A stretch of 64,000 nucleotides of DNA from NCBI GenBank assembly GCA_930367205.1, contig OV884011.1, positions 172,929,226 to 172,993,225 of the forward strand. The letters run 5' to 3'. The stretch comes from Acanthosoma haemorrhoidale (Eukaryota; Arthropoda; Insecta; Hemiptera; Acanthosomatidae). The notes under the pieces are model-generated. The model was not told the origin of the DNA. It made no database searches and saw nothing but the letters and a program-made list of their open reading frames with translations. Positions 61,420 through 64,000 of the stretch are shown one piece after another (position 1 is the first letter of the stretch; each line of letters opens with the position of its first letter). The position numbers were made by a program, and so were the translations under genes.

Positions 61420-61441
61420 TATATATATATATATATATATA
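61420..61441. repeat. (TA)n microsatellite at the mariner target
   Basis: About 11 TA units directly abut the right end of the mariner. Insertion is into TA, so the run may be the expanded target. Confidence 0.9.
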
Positions 61442-62168
61442 CATATACAAATCAGTTTATAATCGATGGGCAAAAAATGCTGAAAAACTAATACCATCTA
61501 CATGGTGAGGACTAGTAATTATTTTAATGGAAAGTGTATGAGAAGTTAAAGTTTATAACTCAAAGCAAGCCCATATTTGCAGCATCATTAATTAAACCAT
61601 TAGCTCTACAAAAGCTAATTAATGTAGGCCTAGAAGGAAGACACGCCGCAAATTGAGATGGCGCGAGGGTGTGAAGTGGCCGACAGTTTTCACCTACGCA
61701 CTGTACAAGATTGGCTCAGTGGTCTGGCGGCTGGGAAGTTGGCAAGTGGCTAGAGATGGATGAACCTCCTGCACACTTCTTATAGCCTGCTTATCCCCTT
61801 CCAGCAGGCCCTTATTGAATACGTATGTTCCTAATTTCCCTAAACGGTTCCCCCACCCCCGCGTCTAATCCACCCCTCTCTCTCTCCATATCTCATGGGA
61901 GTAGTCTGGAATTCCACCCCCCCTTTTAACATACTTCGGTACCTCTGCCCGATACCACCTGTCATTATATCAGGCGAAATCTTCGCCTTTCCTTTACATC
62001 CATGTGGAACGAGTAAACACAAAAGCGTTCAGACAAATCTACTTAAGTTTCTTTACAGAACTATTTTATTCTATTCTAGTTCATTTCCGAATCAGCTAAA
62101 TCGTCATTATATTTTCCATTATATCAATCGCTGTTTTTCTTTTACTAAACAGTTATGAATATATCTAT
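61442..62168. other. Unassigned; GC-rich patch at 61630-61940
   Basis: The patch contains a pyrimidine-rich run with (CT)n at about 61877-61888 and C7 at about 61917-61923. No reading frame or element was recognised. Confidence 0.3.
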
Positions 62169-62511
62169 GTATGGGAATTGATTGCAGTTAAAAAAACCAT
62201 TGAACTTATCACCAATATTCCGTTTCATTTTTATGGGTGATACTCCACATAGAAGCCTTACCTTTATATTTAATTTTAACTCAAAACCGTGTGACACATA
62301 ACATCTGAGGCATGACATCTTCCATTTGAAAATAAAAGCAGCCCCATGACTAATAATGAATGAGTCATTATTAAATTACCTAGTAATTAAAACAATTAGT
62401 ATTTACCTATATGTTGGGACTTTAATGGATTGCAGATAAAAAAGTCCATTGAAATTATCACAAATATTCTGTTTCAGTTTGATGACTGATACTCCACAAG
62501 AAAGGTTTACT
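62169..62511. repeat. Direct duplication of an about 95-bp unit
   Basis: Units about 62169-62265 and about 62411-62511 share 'ggattgcag'/'tgattgcag', 'ccattgaa.ttatcac.aata', 't..gtttca.ttt.atg', 'tgatactccaca' and a closing aa/ag...tta. Offset is about 243 bp. Confidence 0.65.
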
Positions 62512-62605
62512 CATTTTTTATTAACAAATATCTATTTCAGATATTCTATCATTTATGTTTAAATAAATTACTTTATTAATAAACTAATCTACTAATCAAC
62601 ACACG

Positions 62606-63323
62606 CTGACTTTTAAGCTATTTCATGATACAGATCAGAAGCTACATAATGTCCCGTTTTATTCTCTAAAAATCTAAATATTGAAAAAAAAAATATGTGT
62701 TGGAACCAAATAATATAGTTTCATTTATTTATCTAAACCGTTCGAAGTGATAGCATATTTTCTCGCAATGAATAGTCTGTTAAGAGACTACAAAGCCATT
62801 TGTTCAACTGCACAGCTGAATAAATAAAAACAGACAACAATAGGACTATTAAGACCACACAAAGGGAGTGAAAATTTATATAACATCAAGGATCTCTTTT
62901 TTATGCAGCATGAATAAAGAAAAAAAATATGATACAAACAAGGCTTTAATGAGGCAACTTCGACTTTTTTTTTTCTTTTTTTTTTTTTAGGTTGGGCAGA
63001 GAGTTAGGGTAGATCTCTCGGTTATCCTTTGGTACATTGAAGTGATTCATCATTAAAAATGACAAAGTAAATTTTCCTTCATTTGAAGTTATTTTCTCCG
63101 TTTTTTGGGTGATTCATAAATACATGTATGGATTTCTCAGAGTACGCAGGCTCCCACAATGAATGGACATATTTTTTTCTAAAGGACATTGTGTATGTAT
63201 TGAAACTATTACCGATCGGTTTTTGTTTGTATTTTCTATTCTGACTTTTAAGCTATTTCATGATACAGATAAAAAGCTACATGATAGATAAAGTCCCGTT
63301 TCATCCTCTAAACATCTAAACCG
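62606..63323. repeat. Direct duplication of an about 80-bp unit
   Basis: Units at 62606-62680 and 63241-63323 share 'ctgacttttaagctatttc', then 'atgataca' and 'gat.a.aagctacat', 'gtcccgttt', 'ctctaaa.atctaaa'. The second has an 8-bp extra 'gatagata'. Offset is about 635 bp. Confidence 0.75.
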
Positions 63324-64000
63324 TTATTTACAGGATTATCGTAAGTTACGGGTGATTGTGTCACTACACACGGTGTCAGAAAAAGATAGCAACATATAAT
63401 TAGTCAACCGTTGGCTATTTATACACTTTGACCTATTAATCATCGTGAATTGACAATAAATCAACTTCGACAGATCAAAGTTATTAATAATAGTGGAATA
63501 TATATTTATATAAATGAAATTAAATAGCTATTATTTATATTAAAAAAAAAACGATTCTTGTCACGAGCATATTTTCACTTTTAAGGTCATATCGACGAGA
63601 TATCTAAACGTATATGATTGAAGAGCGGACGAATGGCCTGATAGGATTGAATGATCCTTTTTTGCCGGCTATGTGGAGCTGAATGGGAGGGGGAAAGAAA
63701 GAGGGGACACGGCACACGGTGGAGTGAAGAAGTCCATTGTTGATAGAGAGAAAGACGTTTGGAGTAAAGGCTTGGGTCCGGAAGTCCAATTACAGGAGGC
63801 CCTGGGTTTAGTTATCTTAGGGGATTAGCCCGAGAAATAGGGACTCGCTCAAGTTCGACCACGGCCTCCGAAAAATGGACTTTCTTCTCATATAGTCTTC
63901 AGTGGAACTTGCTCCTTAGCTTTTGCCTACCAATTTCAAATTCAATATGTTTTCACTCAAGCTGCAACCATTCAAATTATAATACATACTTCATAATGCT
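63324..64000. other. Unassigned; GC-rich patch at 63620-63870
   Basis: Composition rises abruptly around 63620. Short minus-strand frames occur but no known motif was seen. It could be a promoter region or old repeat running off the window. Confidence 0.3.

Noticed and set aside
1..64000. CRISPR arrays, bacterial operons, tRNA or rRNA genes, telomeric TTAGG arrays
   Set aside because: None was seen on reading. The repeats present are transposon copies, microsatellites and single duplications.

Overview
This is eukaryotic, AT-rich, repeat-dense nuclear DNA. There are no operons, ribosome-binding sites or densely packed reading frames. Nearly every recognisable protein belongs to a transposable element. 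The mix (Jockey-type and I-type LINEs, mariner and Tc1-like elements, a Tigger/pogo-like transposon, Gypsy-like LTRs, and a degraded protein family I know as multi-copy in arthropod genomes) points to an arthropod, probably an insect. A hemipteran is possible, but the order cannot be fixed from this window.

Layout. 1-9.5 kb: a short Jockey 3' end with a (TA)n tail, then a minus-strand stretch holding the best host-gene evidence, a signal-peptide exon at 6976-7042 with a consensus splice donor. Behind it lies a broken copy of the arthropod multi-copy family (7440-8190). 9.5-17 kb: a 5'-truncated LINE with a perfect 14-bp target duplication, a reverse-transcriptase fossil, a Gypsy-like solo LTR, a 100-bp mariner-derived MITE and a Tc1-like element with both ends. 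17-21.2 kb: nothing identified. 21.2-31.7 kb: a retroelement pile-up of Jockey-A, an RNase H fossil, an inverted Jockey-A end, a small retroposon with a 10-bp target duplication, a deleted Jockey-B with ORF1 and ORF2 remnants, a Tigger-like 3' half, another Jockey-B end and a fossil with an Asp-rich nuclease-like motif. 31.7-44 kb: mostly unassigned, with one Jockey-A end and one LTR relative. 44-48 kb: an I-type LINE with reverse transcriptase and RNase H but no thumb region, then a second solo LTR. 48-60.5 kb: a Jockey-A end, long AT-rich stretches and two speculative host exons. 60.6-61.4 kb: an internally deleted mariner with both terminal repeats, closely related to the MITE at 14 kb. 62.1-63.4 kb: two kinds of duplicated unit.

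No intact gene or functional module is visible. The elements are defective, so what the window records is insertion, deletion and decay. Gene calls outside the elements are single exons judged by reading frame and splice sites, and are given low confidence. No novel biological system was found. The most informative items are the mariner-MITE pair, the two multi-copy-family fossils, the LTR family with a conserved start-codon context and the signal-peptide exon.
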